Assembly (NCBI RefSeq): GCF_029760935.1
Contig: NZ_CP121684.1
Coordinates: 744,001-808,000 of the forward strand
Source of the DNA: Lysinibacter sp. HNR
GTDB lineage: Bacteria > Actinomycetota > Actinomycetes > Actinomycetales > Microbacteriaceae
Reading direction: 5' to 3'
DNA length: 64,000 nt
Part shown: one piece after another, positions 16,811-25,306 of the stretch
How positions within the stretch are numbered: the first letter of the stretch is position 1
Layout of the letters: every line of letters begins with the position of its first letter
The notes under the pieces: model-generated
Told to the model about the DNA's origin: nothing
The model's database searches: none
The model's input: only the letters and a program-made list of their open reading frames with translations
Position numbers and translations under genes: made by a program

Positions 16811-19800
16811 GTGGGTGTAAGAAGCGATCTGAAATCAAAAGTTATTGGCCTGCATGGCAACTCCCGTAAAAATAGTTATAGAAGACAGTGGCTGATTAAG
16901 CTTGTCTTTGGGGGACTGATAGCGAGTGTTTTGGTTGTCGGAGGCGTGCCCGGTGCCGGGGCTGAGCCCGGTGCCGGAACTGAGACTCGTGCGCAGACGG
17001 TGCCTGTGGATCAGGTGGCGGCTTGGGGCTGGAATTTCAATGGGCAAACGAGAGTTCCAGTAGAGCTGACGGGTAAAAACATTAAAGCTGTGGATGCGGG
17101 GGTTAACCACTCTATGGCTCTCACTGAGGAGGGAAAAATCTTTGCCTGGGGATCAGAGTCGTATGGAAAATTGCAGATTCCTGAGGTGTTACAAAGTAAA
17201 AGAGTGACGGCGATATCTGCCGGCTTTGACTTCTCGCTAGCTCTTACTTCGGAGGGAGAGGTTACTGGTTGGGGATTTAATACTTCCGGCCAAGCTGCGC
17301 CATTGCCGGAACTAAAGGGCAAGAAAGTTACTGCGATATCTGCCGGCCGCAGGCACTCGTTGGCTCTTACTTCGGAGGGAAAGGTTCTAGGTTGGGGGCA
17401 CAATGATAAGGGCCAGGCACAGTCTCCTCCCCAGCTCGCGGGCAAAGTGGTTACTAAGATTGCTGCCGGGAATGAACAGTCGCTAGCTCTCACTTCAGAA
17501 GGAGAAATTGTATCTTGGGGGCAGTGGGACGGTAGGCCTTCGTGGAGCCCCCCACCCGTGTTAAACGGCAAAAAGATAACTTCGATTGCTGCGGGGGATT
17601 TTCATCTTTTGGCTCTCACTTCGGAGGGTACTGTCTACGCTTGGGGAGATAATACCTATCAGCAATTGAATGTTCCCGCCGCTCTAGAGGGTAAAGTGAG
17701 TCAGATAGTTGCGGGAGATGAGTTCTCTTTAGCGCTTACTCACGATGGAGCTGTCGTTGGTTGGGGTGTTAACGCTGACGGGCAAGCGCAGCTTCCTGCC
17801 GCTCTAGCGGGTAAAAAAATTGTGAGACTGAGCGCTGGGTCTTCCCTTTCATTGGCTGTGGTAGAACGTACGGGTCTCGCCAATGTAGTGGTATCTCCCG
17901 GGTATGTGCTGGCGGACGGGATATCAACTCAGACCGCTCGAGTCACCCTGCTTGAGCAGGGCACAAACAATCCATTACCGGGTGTATCGGTCGATTTTAA
18001 TACTCCCTCAGAGGTAAACGCGTCGGCTCCCACCGCTGTGACTGATGATCAGGGTGTTGCGGAAATAACGCTGAAGTCTTCTACTCCTGGTGAGTACCCG
18101 GTGACGGCCAGCATCAGGGGCATACCTGTGTCTGCCGGATCCGGGGGTAATGATGTGGCTCGGTTTGGGTCGGTCCCGGTGTTGGATGCGGCATCATTCG
18201 GAGTGGGTTCGGGTTTTTCGGGTGAGTTTGCGATTCCGATTTCGGGTGTGCCCGAACCGGATTTGTCGGTGACCTCGGATGGTGGCGTGCTTCCTACGGG
18301 GTTAAGTCTTGATTCGAGGACCGGTGTGGTTAGCGCTGCGTTGTTTGTGCCAGGTGAGTATCCGTTTGAGATTACCGCGACAAATGTGTTTGGAAAGGTA
18401 TCTCGTACCTATATGGTCACGGTGGACCCGGTGGGTGAGATCCCTCCCGGAACGAACCCCGGATTGAGCGTGTCATCTGGTTATGTGTTGGCCGATGGCA
18501 GGGGCGAACACACGGCGACGGTCACGGTGGTGACTCAGGATACGAATATTCCGGTTGCCGGGGTTCGGGTTGATTTTGCGGCGGCTGCGGGTGCTGTGGT
18601 GTCTGACGACCAGGCGGTGACGGATAGTAGTGGTAACGCGAGCGTCATGATTGCCTCTTCCACGACCGGTGATTATCCGGTAACGGCTCGTATTGGTGAT
18701 GCGGTGCTTCCCGTAGTGTCCGGGGGTAACGGCACCGCTCATTTTGGGTCGGCCCCGATATTGGATGCGGCGTCGTTTGAAGTGGGTTCGGGTTTTTCGG
18801 GTGAGTTTGCGATTCCGGTTTCGGGTGTGCCCGGACCGGATTTGTCAGTGACATCGAATGGTGGGGCGTTTCCGGGGGCTCTTCCTGCGGGTTTGAGTTT
18901 TGATGAGGGAACTGGTGTGGTCAGTGGCACGTTGTTTGTGCCGGGCGAGTACCCGTTTGAGATTACTGCCACCAATGTGTTGGGGAGTGTGTCTCGTACG
19001 TATACGGTCACGGTGAATCAGGTGAATGAGATTCCTCCCGGAACCAGTCCTGGGTTGAATGTGTCTGCCGGGCATGTGTTGGCCGATGGTATGAGCGAGC
19101 ACACGGCGACGGTGACGGTGGTGACTCAGGATACGAATATTCCGGTTGCCGGGGTTCGGGTTGATTTTGCGGCGGCTGCGGGTGCTGTGGTGTCTGACGA
19201 CCAGGCGGTGACGGATAGTAGTGGTAACGCGAGCGTGACCGTTATGTCCTCTCGCGTGGGTGATTACCCGGTGGCAGCCACCATTGGTAACACGCCGGTG
19301 CCCGTTGTTCCCGAGGGGAACGCTGTGGCTCGGTTTGGGGTGTTGCCTGTATTGGACGCAATGTCGTTTGAGGTAGGTTCGGGTTTCTTGGGCGCGTTTA
19401 CGATTCCGGCGTCGGGTATGCCTGCTTATGCCTTGAGCGTGACGTCGAATGGTGGTGTGCTTCCTGAGGGTTTGCAGTTCGATCCGGGCAATGGTGTGAT
19501 CAGTGGCACGTTGTTTGTGCCGGGCGAGTACCCGTTTGAGATTACTGCCACCAATGTGTTGGGGAGTGTGTCTCGTACGTATACGGTCACGGTGAATCAG
19601 GTGAATGAGATTCCTCCCGGAACCAGCCCTGGGTTAGATGTGTCTTCTGATTATGTGCTAGCCGACGGCAAGGGTGAAAATACGGCGACGGTGACGGTGG
19701 TGACTCAGGACACGAAGACTCCGGTTGCCGGGGTGCTGGTTGAGTTCGCGACCTCTGAGGGTGCCACTGTGTCAGACGATCGGGTAGTGACGGATAACAA

Positions 19801-21106
19801 CGGTAACGCGAGCGTCATGATTACCTCCACGAACGTGGGTGATTACCCGGTGACAGCCACCATTGGTAATACGCCGGTACCCGTTGTACCGGAGGGTAAT
19901 GGTGTGGCTCGGTTCGGGTTAGCACCGGTATTAGACGAGGTATCTTTTGAAGTGGGTTCGGGTTTTTCGGGTGAGTTTGCGATTCCGGTTTCGGGTGTGC
20001 CCGGACCGGATTTGTCAGTGACATCGAATGGTGGGGCGTTTCCGGGGGCTCTTCCTGCGGGTTTGAGTTTTGATGAGGGAACTGGTGTGGTCAGTGGCAC
20101 GTTGTTTGTGCCGGGCGAGTACCCGTTTGAGATTACTGCCACCAATGTGTTGGGGAGTGTGTCTCGTACGTATACGGTCACGGTGAATCAGGTGAATGAG
20201 ATTCCTCCCGGAACCAGCCCTGGGTTGAATGTGTCTGCCGGGCATGTGTTGGCCGATGGTATGAGCGAGCACACGGCCACGGTCACGGTAATAAATCCGG
20301 ATACTCAGGTTCCGGTTGCCGGGGTGCGGGTAGGGTTTACCGTTCCTGAGGATGCGGTGGTGTCGGAGGAACGGGTTGTGACTGATGACAAGGGTCAGGC
20401 GAGGGTCTCAGTGACGTCGTCTGTGGTGGATGATTACCCGGTGACAGCCAGCATCGGTGATGCGGTGATCTCGGTGGCTCCTGAGAATAATGGTGTGGCT
20501 CGGTTTGGGTCCGAGCCGGGACTAAACGAGTTATCGTTTGAAGCGGAGCCGGGTTCCTCGGTGACGTGGAAGGTTCCGGTGACGGGTATTCCTGCTCCGA
20601 TGGTGTCGGTGACGGATAACGAGGGCGAGAATGTGGGGGTTCTTCCTCCGGGTTTGAGTTTCGATGCGGCAACCGGGGTGATCAGTGGAACGCTTACCGC
20701 AGCGGAAGATTCTGCAGCGGGTGCGAAGAATGTTAATGGTTCTGGGGTTCCTGCAGGAGTAGCGCAGGCGCGGGATGGGGTATCTGTCCCGCAGCTACGG
20801 GATATGGTGCCTGTGTTGCCTCTGGCTAAGGTCCAGGCGTATCCGTTTGAGTTGACGGCGGATAATCAATTCGGAAAGATTTCTCGTGATTACGTGCTGA
20901 AAGTGATTCAGAAAGACTCCGGTCTTCCTATAGTGACGTTGACTCCGGTGCAGCCTCAGAAATCCGCTGTCTTGGGAGCGGGTTCGGGAGTGACCGCGAA
21001 GCAATTGAGTAAGACCGGTGGTGAGACGGGGTTGTTCTGGACGGGAGCACTATTGTTGTTAGCATCTGGAGCGGTGCTGTGTGTCCGGCGCAGGCAAGAG
21101 CAATAA
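16811..21106 (+). CDS. Giant cell-wall-anchored surface protein 1: RCC1 repeats plus five Ig-like pairs
   Basis: GTG 16811 is chosen because GAGGAGGG precedes it and because it aligns with the start of the paralog at 21494; the product is about 1431 aa. A basic segment (RKNSYRRQW) and a hydrophobic stretch form a signal peptide. Residues about 70-355 hold seven RCC1-type repeats of about 48 aa (SLALTSEG...WG pattern), predicting a beta-propeller. Five copies of an alternating pair follow: an invasin-like Big_1 module (VLADG...TATV...VTD..G.A) and a putative-Ig module (PAGLSFD..TGVVSGTLFVPG). The end is LSKTGGETG, a hydrophobic helix and RRRQEQ, an LPXTG-like sorting signal. The last Ig module carries a low-complexity insertion. 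The likely role is adhesion or a surface structure (inference); no sortase is in the window. Confidence 0.88.
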   Translation: MGVRSDLKSKVIGLHGNSRKNSYRRQWLIKLVFGGLIASVLVVGGVPGAGAEPGAGTETRAQTVPVDQVAAWGWNFNGQTRVPVELTGKNIKAVDAGVNHSMALTEEGKIFAWGSESYGKLQIPEVLQSKRVTAISAGFDFSLALTSEGEVTGWGFNTSGQAAPLPELKGKKVTAISAGRRHSLALTSEGKVLGWGHNDKGQAQSPPQLAGKVVTKIAAGNEQSLALTSEGEIVSWGQWDGRPSWSPPPVLNGKKITSIAAGDFHLLALTSEGTVYAWGDNTYQQLNVPAALEGKVSQIVAGDEFSLALTHDGAVVGWGVNADGQAQLPAALAGKKIVRLSAGSSLSLAVVERTGLANVVVSPGYVLADGISTQTARVTLLEQGTNNPLPGVSVDFNTPSEVNASAPTAVTDDQGVAEITLKSSTPGEYPVTASIRGIPVSAGSGGNDVARFGSVPVLDAASFGVGSGFSGEFAIPISGVPEPDLSVTSDGGVLPTGLSLDSRTGVVSAALFVPGEYPFEITATNVFGKVSRTYMVTVDPVGEIPPGTNPGLSVSSGYVLADGRGEHTATVTVVTQDTNIPVAGVRVDFAAAAGAVVSDDQAVTDSSGNASVMIASSTTGDYPVTARIGDAVLPVVSGGNGTAHFGSAPILDAASFEVGSGFSGEFAIPVSGVPGPDLSVTSNGGAFPGALPAGLSFDEGTGVVSGTLFVPGEYPFEITATNVLGSVSRTYTVTVNQVNEIPPGTSPGLNVSAGHVLADGMSEHTATVTVVTQDTNIPVAGVRVDFAAAAGAVVSDDQAVTDSSGNASVTVMSSRVGDYPVAATIGNTPVPVVPEGNAVARFGVLPVLDAMSFEVGSGFLGAFTIPASGMPAYALSVTSNGGVLPEGLQFDPGNGVISGTLFVPGEYPFEITATNVLGSVSRTYTVTVNQVNEIPPGTSPGLDVSSDYVLADGKGENTATVTVVTQDTKTPVAGVLVEFATSEGATVSDDRVVTDNNGNASVMITSTNVGDYPVTATIGNTPVPVVPEGNGVARFGLAPVLDEVSFEVGSGFSGEFAIPVSGVPGPDLSVTSNGGAFPGALPAGLSFDEGTGVVSGTLFVPGEYPFEITATNVLGSVSRTYTVTVNQVNEIPPGTSPGLNVSAGHVLADGMSEHTATVTVINPDTQVPVAGVRVGFTVPEDAVVSEERVVTDDKGQARVSVTSSVVDDYPVTASIGDAVISVAPENNGVARFGSEPGLNELSFEAEPGSSVTWKVPVTGIPAPMVSVTDNEGENVGVLPPGLSFDAATGVISGTLTAAEDSAAGAKNVNGSGVPAGVAQARDGVSVPQLRDMVPVLPLAKVQAYPFELTADNQFGKISRDYVLKVIQKDSGLPIVTLTPVQPQKSAVLGAGSGVTAKQLSKTGGETGLFWTGALLLLASGAVLCVRRRQEQ
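18776..19107 (+). repeat. Intragenic repeat, copy A (near-identical to 19946-20277)
   Basis: About 330 bp here recur 1170 bp (390 codons, two Ig-pair units) downstream with only one or two visible differences, for example AGTCCTG against AGCCCTG near 19047. A partial third copy of about 125 bp (19501-19626) has the same sequence. The match covers the end of one Ig module and the beginning of the next. Such identity inside an otherwise diverged repeat array points to recent unequal recombination or gene conversion. Confidence 0.85.
19946..20277 (+). repeat. Intragenic repeat, copy B (near-identical to 18776-19107)
   Basis: This is the second member of the 1170-bp-offset pair. Identity ends abruptly at ACACGGCC, where copy A reads ACACGGCG, and the following module differs. 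The pair could recombine and change the number of Ig modules in the surface protein. Confidence 0.85.
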
Positions 21107-21137
21107 AAACCAGATCTGTGACGGGGTCGGGCCGTGT

Positions 21138-21170
21138 GTGTGGGAGAGCAAGCTGAGCTCTCTCTCACAC
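21138..21170 (+). terminator. Hairpin after surface gene 1
   Basis: GTGTGGGAGAG (21138-21148) pairs with CTCTCTCACAC (21160-21170), 11 bp with one G-U pair and an 11-base loop, starting 32 bp after the stop codon. No T run follows. A related hairpin sits at the same place after the paralog, so the structure is kept although its bases have changed. Confidence 0.6.
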
Positions 21171-21200
21171 GGAGTAGATCGGGGTAATCTACTTGCTCAC

Positions 21201-21257
21201 CTACGGCGTGCTGTAAGTCGTGATTGCCTTGGTGAGGCGCTGTGCCGAGACGGTTCC
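21201..21257 (-). pseudogene. Fragment of the 3' end of hrpA, a duplication scar
   Basis: On the minus strand these 57 bp encode GTVSAQRLTKAITTYSTP followed by TAG. The intact hrpA product ends GTVSAQRITKAIAAYNTP followed by TAG (25307-25363). Only four residues differ. The flanking 28 bp downstream of the stop (21173-21200) also match the flank of the real hrpA. Upstream of the fragment similarity stops at once, so this is a non-functional remnant copied when the surface gene was duplicated. Confidence 0.85.
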
Positions 21258-21324
21258 TAAGGTAGCCGGGGCGTTTGTATCACTGTCTTCAGTGACCGGT
21301 GCGGGTAGGCCGTGATTACGTGAG

Positions 21325-21493
21325 GAGGAAAATGTTTATTTACATTTGGGTTATTTAGTGATCCTAATGCTAAGGTTTAGTATATATCCCGCTGCCTTAT
21401 TGCTCGGCAATGGCGTCGTGGTTCCCCCTGTGATATGATCGCTGATTTTTGCGGCTCAAGTGTGAAGTTGATGTGTACCAAGGAAGGTCTCTC
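21325..21493 (+). promoter_or_regulatory. Promoter and leader of surface gene 2
   Basis: This region shares TTTATTTACATTT, CTAAGGTTTA, GCAATGGCG, GCTGATTTTTGCGGCT and TTGATGTGT blocks with the leader of surface gene 1 (16641-16810). AAGGAAGG lies about 7 bases before the ATG at 21494. AT-rich TAGTATATAT (about 21379) is a possible -10 region. The regulator is unknown. Confidence 0.6.
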
Positions 21494-24400
21494 ATGGATG
21501 TTGGAACCAATATGAACTCAGAAGCTGTTGGTTTGCAAGGCAACGTCCGCAAAAAGATCCACAGAAGACAATGGCTGGGCAAGCTTGTTCTGGGAGGCCT
21601 GTTTGCGAGCGTTTTGATTGCCGGAGCCGGGTCTGGTGCCGAAGCTGAGCCTAGCGCTGAAGCTGAGGCCCGTGCACAGGCGATACCCGGGGATCGGGTG
21701 GTGGTGGCTTGGGGCTGGAGTTTGAACGGGCAGACGCAGGTTCCAGCAGGACTGACGGGTAAAAATATCAAAGCTTTGGACGGAGGGGCATGGCACTCTC
21801 TCGCCCTCACTGAGGAGGGAAAAGTCTTTGCCTGGGGCGCAAACTCGATGGGGCAAGCGGTGGTTCCCGCAGAGTTAAGAAACAAAAAAGTGACAGCTAT
21901 AGCTGCCGGTTATGCATTCTCGCTGGCTCTCACCTCGGAGGGGCGTGTTATTGCTTGGGGAGATAATTCTCACAACCAAAGCATACCTCCGCCTGCGCTC
22001 ACGGGTAAAACAGTTACCGCGATAGCTGCCGGCTACGATCATGCGCTGGCTCTTACTTCGGAGGGAGAGCTGATAGGCTGGGGATCAAGAAACGATGGCC
22101 AAGGGCAGTCTCCTCCCCAGCTCACGGGCAAGGTAGTTACCGCGATAGCTGCCGGGGGCGACCAGTCGTCAGCCCTCACCTCAGAGGGAGAAAGTGTATC
22201 CTGGGGGCGGACAAACACCGGTTTACCCGTGGGGAGCCCCCCACCCGAGATGACTGGTAAAAAGGTAGTTGCACTTGATAGTGGGCGTTCTCATTTCTTG
22301 GCCCTCACCTCAGAAGGAACTGTCTACACCTGGGGCAGTAACGACCATCAAAAATTGGATGTTCCCGCAGGGTTAGAGGGTAAAGTCAGTAAAGTAGTCG
22401 CGGGAGATAATTTTTCTTTGGCGCTTACCCACGACGGAATCGTCGTTGCCTGGGGCGAAGATCAATTTGGTCAAACGCAGATTCCGGCAGATCTAACGGG
22501 TAAAAAAGCTGTGACGCTGGGCGCTGGATCTCACCATTCATTGGTAGCAGCAGAGCGCAAGGGCATCAGTGAGATAGCGGTATCTTCCGGATACGTGTTG
22601 GCGAATGGAGTCTCAACTCAGACCGCTCGAGTTACCCTGCTTGAGCAGGATACAAACGCTCCGTTACCGGGTATATCGGTTGATTTTAGCGTTCCCTCGA
22701 ACGTGAGTGCATCGGCTTCTAGCGCCGTTACTAATGCTCAGGGTGTTGCGGAAATAACGCTGAAATCTTCTGTCATTGGTGAATATCCGATTAGAGCCAG
22801 CATTAATGGTATACCGGTGCCTGCTGCATCCGAGGGTAATGATGTGGCTCGGTTTGGGACGGCCCCGGTCTTAGACGAGTTAGTGGTTGAGATGGGTTCG
22901 GGTTTCCCAGGGGAGTTTACGATTCCGGTATCGGGTACGCCGGGGCCGGATCTGTCGGTGACGTCGAATGGTGGTGCGCTTCCCGGGACTCTTCCTGTGG
23001 GACTGAGTCTTAATGCGGGGACGGGTCTGGTCAGTGGTACGTTGTTTGTGCCGGGTGAGTATCCGTTTGAGGTGACGGCGAAGAACGCTTTGGGGAGTAT
23101 GTCTCGTGCCTATACGGTCACGGTGTCCCCGGTGAGTGCGGTTCCTCCGGGGACTGCTCCGGGGTTGAGTGTCTCGTCGGGTTATGTGTTGGCCGATGGT
23201 GTGAGTGAGCAGACGGCGACGGTGACGGTGGCGACTCAGGATACGAACACTCCGGTTGCGGGGGTGCAGGTTGACTTCGCGGCTGCCACGGGCGCTGTGC
23301 TGTCTGACGACCAGGCGGTGACGGATAGCAGCGGTAAGGCGAGCGTGACGGTGACCTCCTCAAGCGTGGGTGATTATCCGGTGACGGCGACGATTGGTGA
23401 TACGCCGGTGCCGGTTGTTCCTGAGGGGAATGGTGTGGCTCGGTTTGGGTTGTTACCGGTTTTGGGCGCGGTGTCGTTTGAGGCGGGTTCGGGCTTCCCC
23501 GGGGCGTTTACGCTTCCGGCGTCGGGTTCGCCTGCGTATGTTTTGAGTGTGACCTCGAACGGTGGCGTGCTTCCTGCGGGGTTGAGCTTTGATGCGGAAA
23601 CCGGTGTGGTGAGTGGGACGTTGTTTGTGCCGGGGGAGTACTCGTTCGAGATTACGTCGACAAACGCGTTAGGAAGTGTGTCTCGTATCTATACGGTGAC
23701 GGTGAATGAGGTGGATGAAGTTCCTCCGGGCACCAACCCTGGTTTGAGCGTGTCGCCTGGTTATGTATTGGGCGATGGAAAGGGTGAGCACACGGCCACG
23801 GTGACAGTGGAGAATCCGAATACGCTCGTTCCGGTTGCCGGAGTACTGGTTGACTTTGTGGCTGCCGAGGGTGCTGTGGTGTCAGATGATCAGGTAGCGA
23901 CGGATAGCAATGGTAGTGCGAGTGTGACGGTGACGTCCTCTGTGGCGGGTGATTACCCGGTAACGGCCACCATTGGTGATACTGCGTTGCCTGCTGTTCC
24001 AGGGGGTAACACTGTGGCTCAGTTCGGCTCGAAGCCGGTCTTGGACGAGGTGGCTTTTGAGGTGGATTCAGGTTTCTTAGGAGAGTTCACGATTCCGGTG
24101 TCGGGTACGCCGGGGCCGGATCTGTCGGTGACGTCTAACGGTGGGGTGCTTCCTGCGGGGTTGAGCTTTGATGCGGAAACCGGTGTGGTGAGTGGAACGT
24201 TGTTTGTGCCGGGTGAGTACGTGTTTGAGATGACCGCGACAAACGTGTTGGGAAGTGTATCTCGCACCTACACGGTAACGGTAAACCCGATAGACAAAAT
24301 TCCTCCCGGAACAAGCCCGGTGTTGGAGGTGTCTTCCGGGCACGTGTTGGCCGATGGTGTGAGTGAGCACGCGGCCACGGTCACGGTGATAAACTCGGAT

Positions 24401-25216
24401 ACTCTTGTCCCGGTTGCGGGGGTGCGGGTAGGGTTTACCGCTCCCGAGGACGCGGTCGTGTCCGAGAATCATGCTGTGACCGATGACAAGGGTCAGGCGA
24501 GGGTGTCGATGACCTCGTCTGTGGTGGGTAATTATCAGGTGACGGCCAGTATTGGTAGTACGGTGATTCCGGCGGCCCCGGAGAATAATGACCTGGCCCG
24601 CTTTGGGTCAAAGCCGGGGCTGAACGAGGTGTCGTTTGAGACGGAGCCGGGTTCGTCGGTGGCGTGGGAGGTTCCGGTGACGGGTGTTCCTGCTCCGGTG
24701 GTGTCGGTGACGGATGATGAGGGTGAGGGTGTAGGAGATCTTCCTCTGGGTTTGAGTTTTGATGCGGTAACCGGGGTGATTAGCGGAACGCTTACCGATG
24801 TGGAAGAGCCTTCAAGCGGGGTAAAAGAGTCCTCAGCCGGAGCGAAGAATGCTTCTGGAACTCCTGCTGGGGTAGTGCAGACACGAGATGCGGTGTCTGT
24901 TCCACAGGCACGGGACACGGTATCTGTACTCGCTCTTGCCAAGGTGCGAGAGTATCCGTTCGAGTTGACGGCGGATAATCAGTTGGGAAAGATTTCTCGT
25001 GATTATGTGCTGAAGGTTATTCAGAAAGACTCCGGTCCTGTCGTGACATTGACTCCGGCGCAGCCTCTCAAGACCCCCGCTCCGGGAACTGGTTCGGAAG
25101 ATACCGCGAAGCGGCTGAGTAAGACCGGGGGTGAGACGGGGCTGTTCTGGGCGGGAGCGCTGTTGTTGTTAGTGTCCGGAGCTGCACTGTTTTTCCGGCG
25201 TAGGCAAGAGCAATAA
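21494..25216 (+). CDS. Giant cell-wall-anchored surface protein 2: RCC1 repeats plus four Ig-like pairs
   Basis: ATG 21494 (AAGGAAGG before it) gives 1240 aa; an in-frame upstream start at 21449 has no ribosome binding site. It is a full-length paralog of the preceding gene. It shares the basic signal-peptide start (RKKIHRRQW), seven RCC1-type repeats (about 60-345), and alternating Big_1 and putative-Ig modules, here four pairs instead of five. The same low-complexity insertion occurs in the last module, and the same tail LSKTGGETG-helix-RRRQEQ. The RCC1 part has diverged more than the Ig modules. Both copies keep open frames over more than 3.7 kb, so both are probably expressed. Confidence 0.88.
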   Translation: MDVGTNMNSEAVGLQGNVRKKIHRRQWLGKLVLGGLFASVLIAGAGSGAEAEPSAEAEARAQAIPGDRVVVAWGWSLNGQTQVPAGLTGKNIKALDGGAWHSLALTEEGKVFAWGANSMGQAVVPAELRNKKVTAIAAGYAFSLALTSEGRVIAWGDNSHNQSIPPPALTGKTVTAIAAGYDHALALTSEGELIGWGSRNDGQGQSPPQLTGKVVTAIAAGGDQSSALTSEGESVSWGRTNTGLPVGSPPPEMTGKKVVALDSGRSHFLALTSEGTVYTWGSNDHQKLDVPAGLEGKVSKVVAGDNFSLALTHDGIVVAWGEDQFGQTQIPADLTGKKAVTLGAGSHHSLVAAERKGISEIAVSSGYVLANGVSTQTARVTLLEQDTNAPLPGISVDFSVPSNVSASASSAVTNAQGVAEITLKSSVIGEYPIRASINGIPVPAASEGNDVARFGTAPVLDELVVEMGSGFPGEFTIPVSGTPGPDLSVTSNGGALPGTLPVGLSLNAGTGLVSGTLFVPGEYPFEVTAKNALGSMSRAYTVTVSPVSAVPPGTAPGLSVSSGYVLADGVSEQTATVTVATQDTNTPVAGVQVDFAAATGAVLSDDQAVTDSSGKASVTVTSSSVGDYPVTATIGDTPVPVVPEGNGVARFGLLPVLGAVSFEAGSGFPGAFTLPASGSPAYVLSVTSNGGVLPAGLSFDAETGVVSGTLFVPGEYSFEITSTNALGSVSRIYTVTVNEVDEVPPGTNPGLSVSPGYVLGDGKGEHTATVTVENPNTLVPVAGVLVDFVAAEGAVVSDDQVATDSNGSASVTVTSSVAGDYPVTATIGDTALPAVPGGNTVAQFGSKPVLDEVAFEVDSGFLGEFTIPVSGTPGPDLSVTSNGGVLPAGLSFDAETGVVSGTLFVPGEYVFEMTATNVLGSVSRTYTVTVNPIDKIPPGTSPVLEVSSGHVLADGVSEHAATVTVINSDTLVPVAGVRVGFTAPEDAVVSENHAVTDDKGQARVSMTSSVVGNYQVTASIGSTVIPAAPENNDLARFGSKPGLNEVSFETEPGSSVAWEVPVTGVPAPVVSVTDDEGEGVGDLPLGLSFDAVTGVISGTLTDVEEPSSGVKESSAGAKNASGTPAGVVQTRDAVSVPQARDTVSVLALAKVREYPFELTADNQLGKISRDYVLKVIQKDSGPVVTLTPAQPLKTPAPGTGSEDTAKRLSKTGGETGLFWAGALLLLVSGAALFFRRRQEQ

Positions 25217-25242
25217 AACCAAATCTGTTAAGGGGTCAGGCG

Positions 25243-25277
25243 GTGCGAGGGAGGGTGAAACGCGCTCTCCCTCGCAC
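25243..25277 (+). terminator. Hairpin between surface gene 2 and convergent hrpA
   Basis: GTGCGAGGGAG (25243-25253) pairs perfectly with CTCCCTCGCAC (25267-25277). It lies between two convergent genes and could stop transcription from either side, though neither side has a clear T run. It is the positional equivalent of the hairpin at 21138-21170. Confidence 0.6.
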
Positions 25278-25306
25278 GAGCAGATCGGGGTAATCTATTT
25301 GCTCAC

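Noticed and set aside
16530-25300. Insertion sequence or phage origin for the surface-gene pair
   Set aside because: No transposase, integrase, terminal inverted repeats or target duplications are visible; tandem duplication explains the layout.
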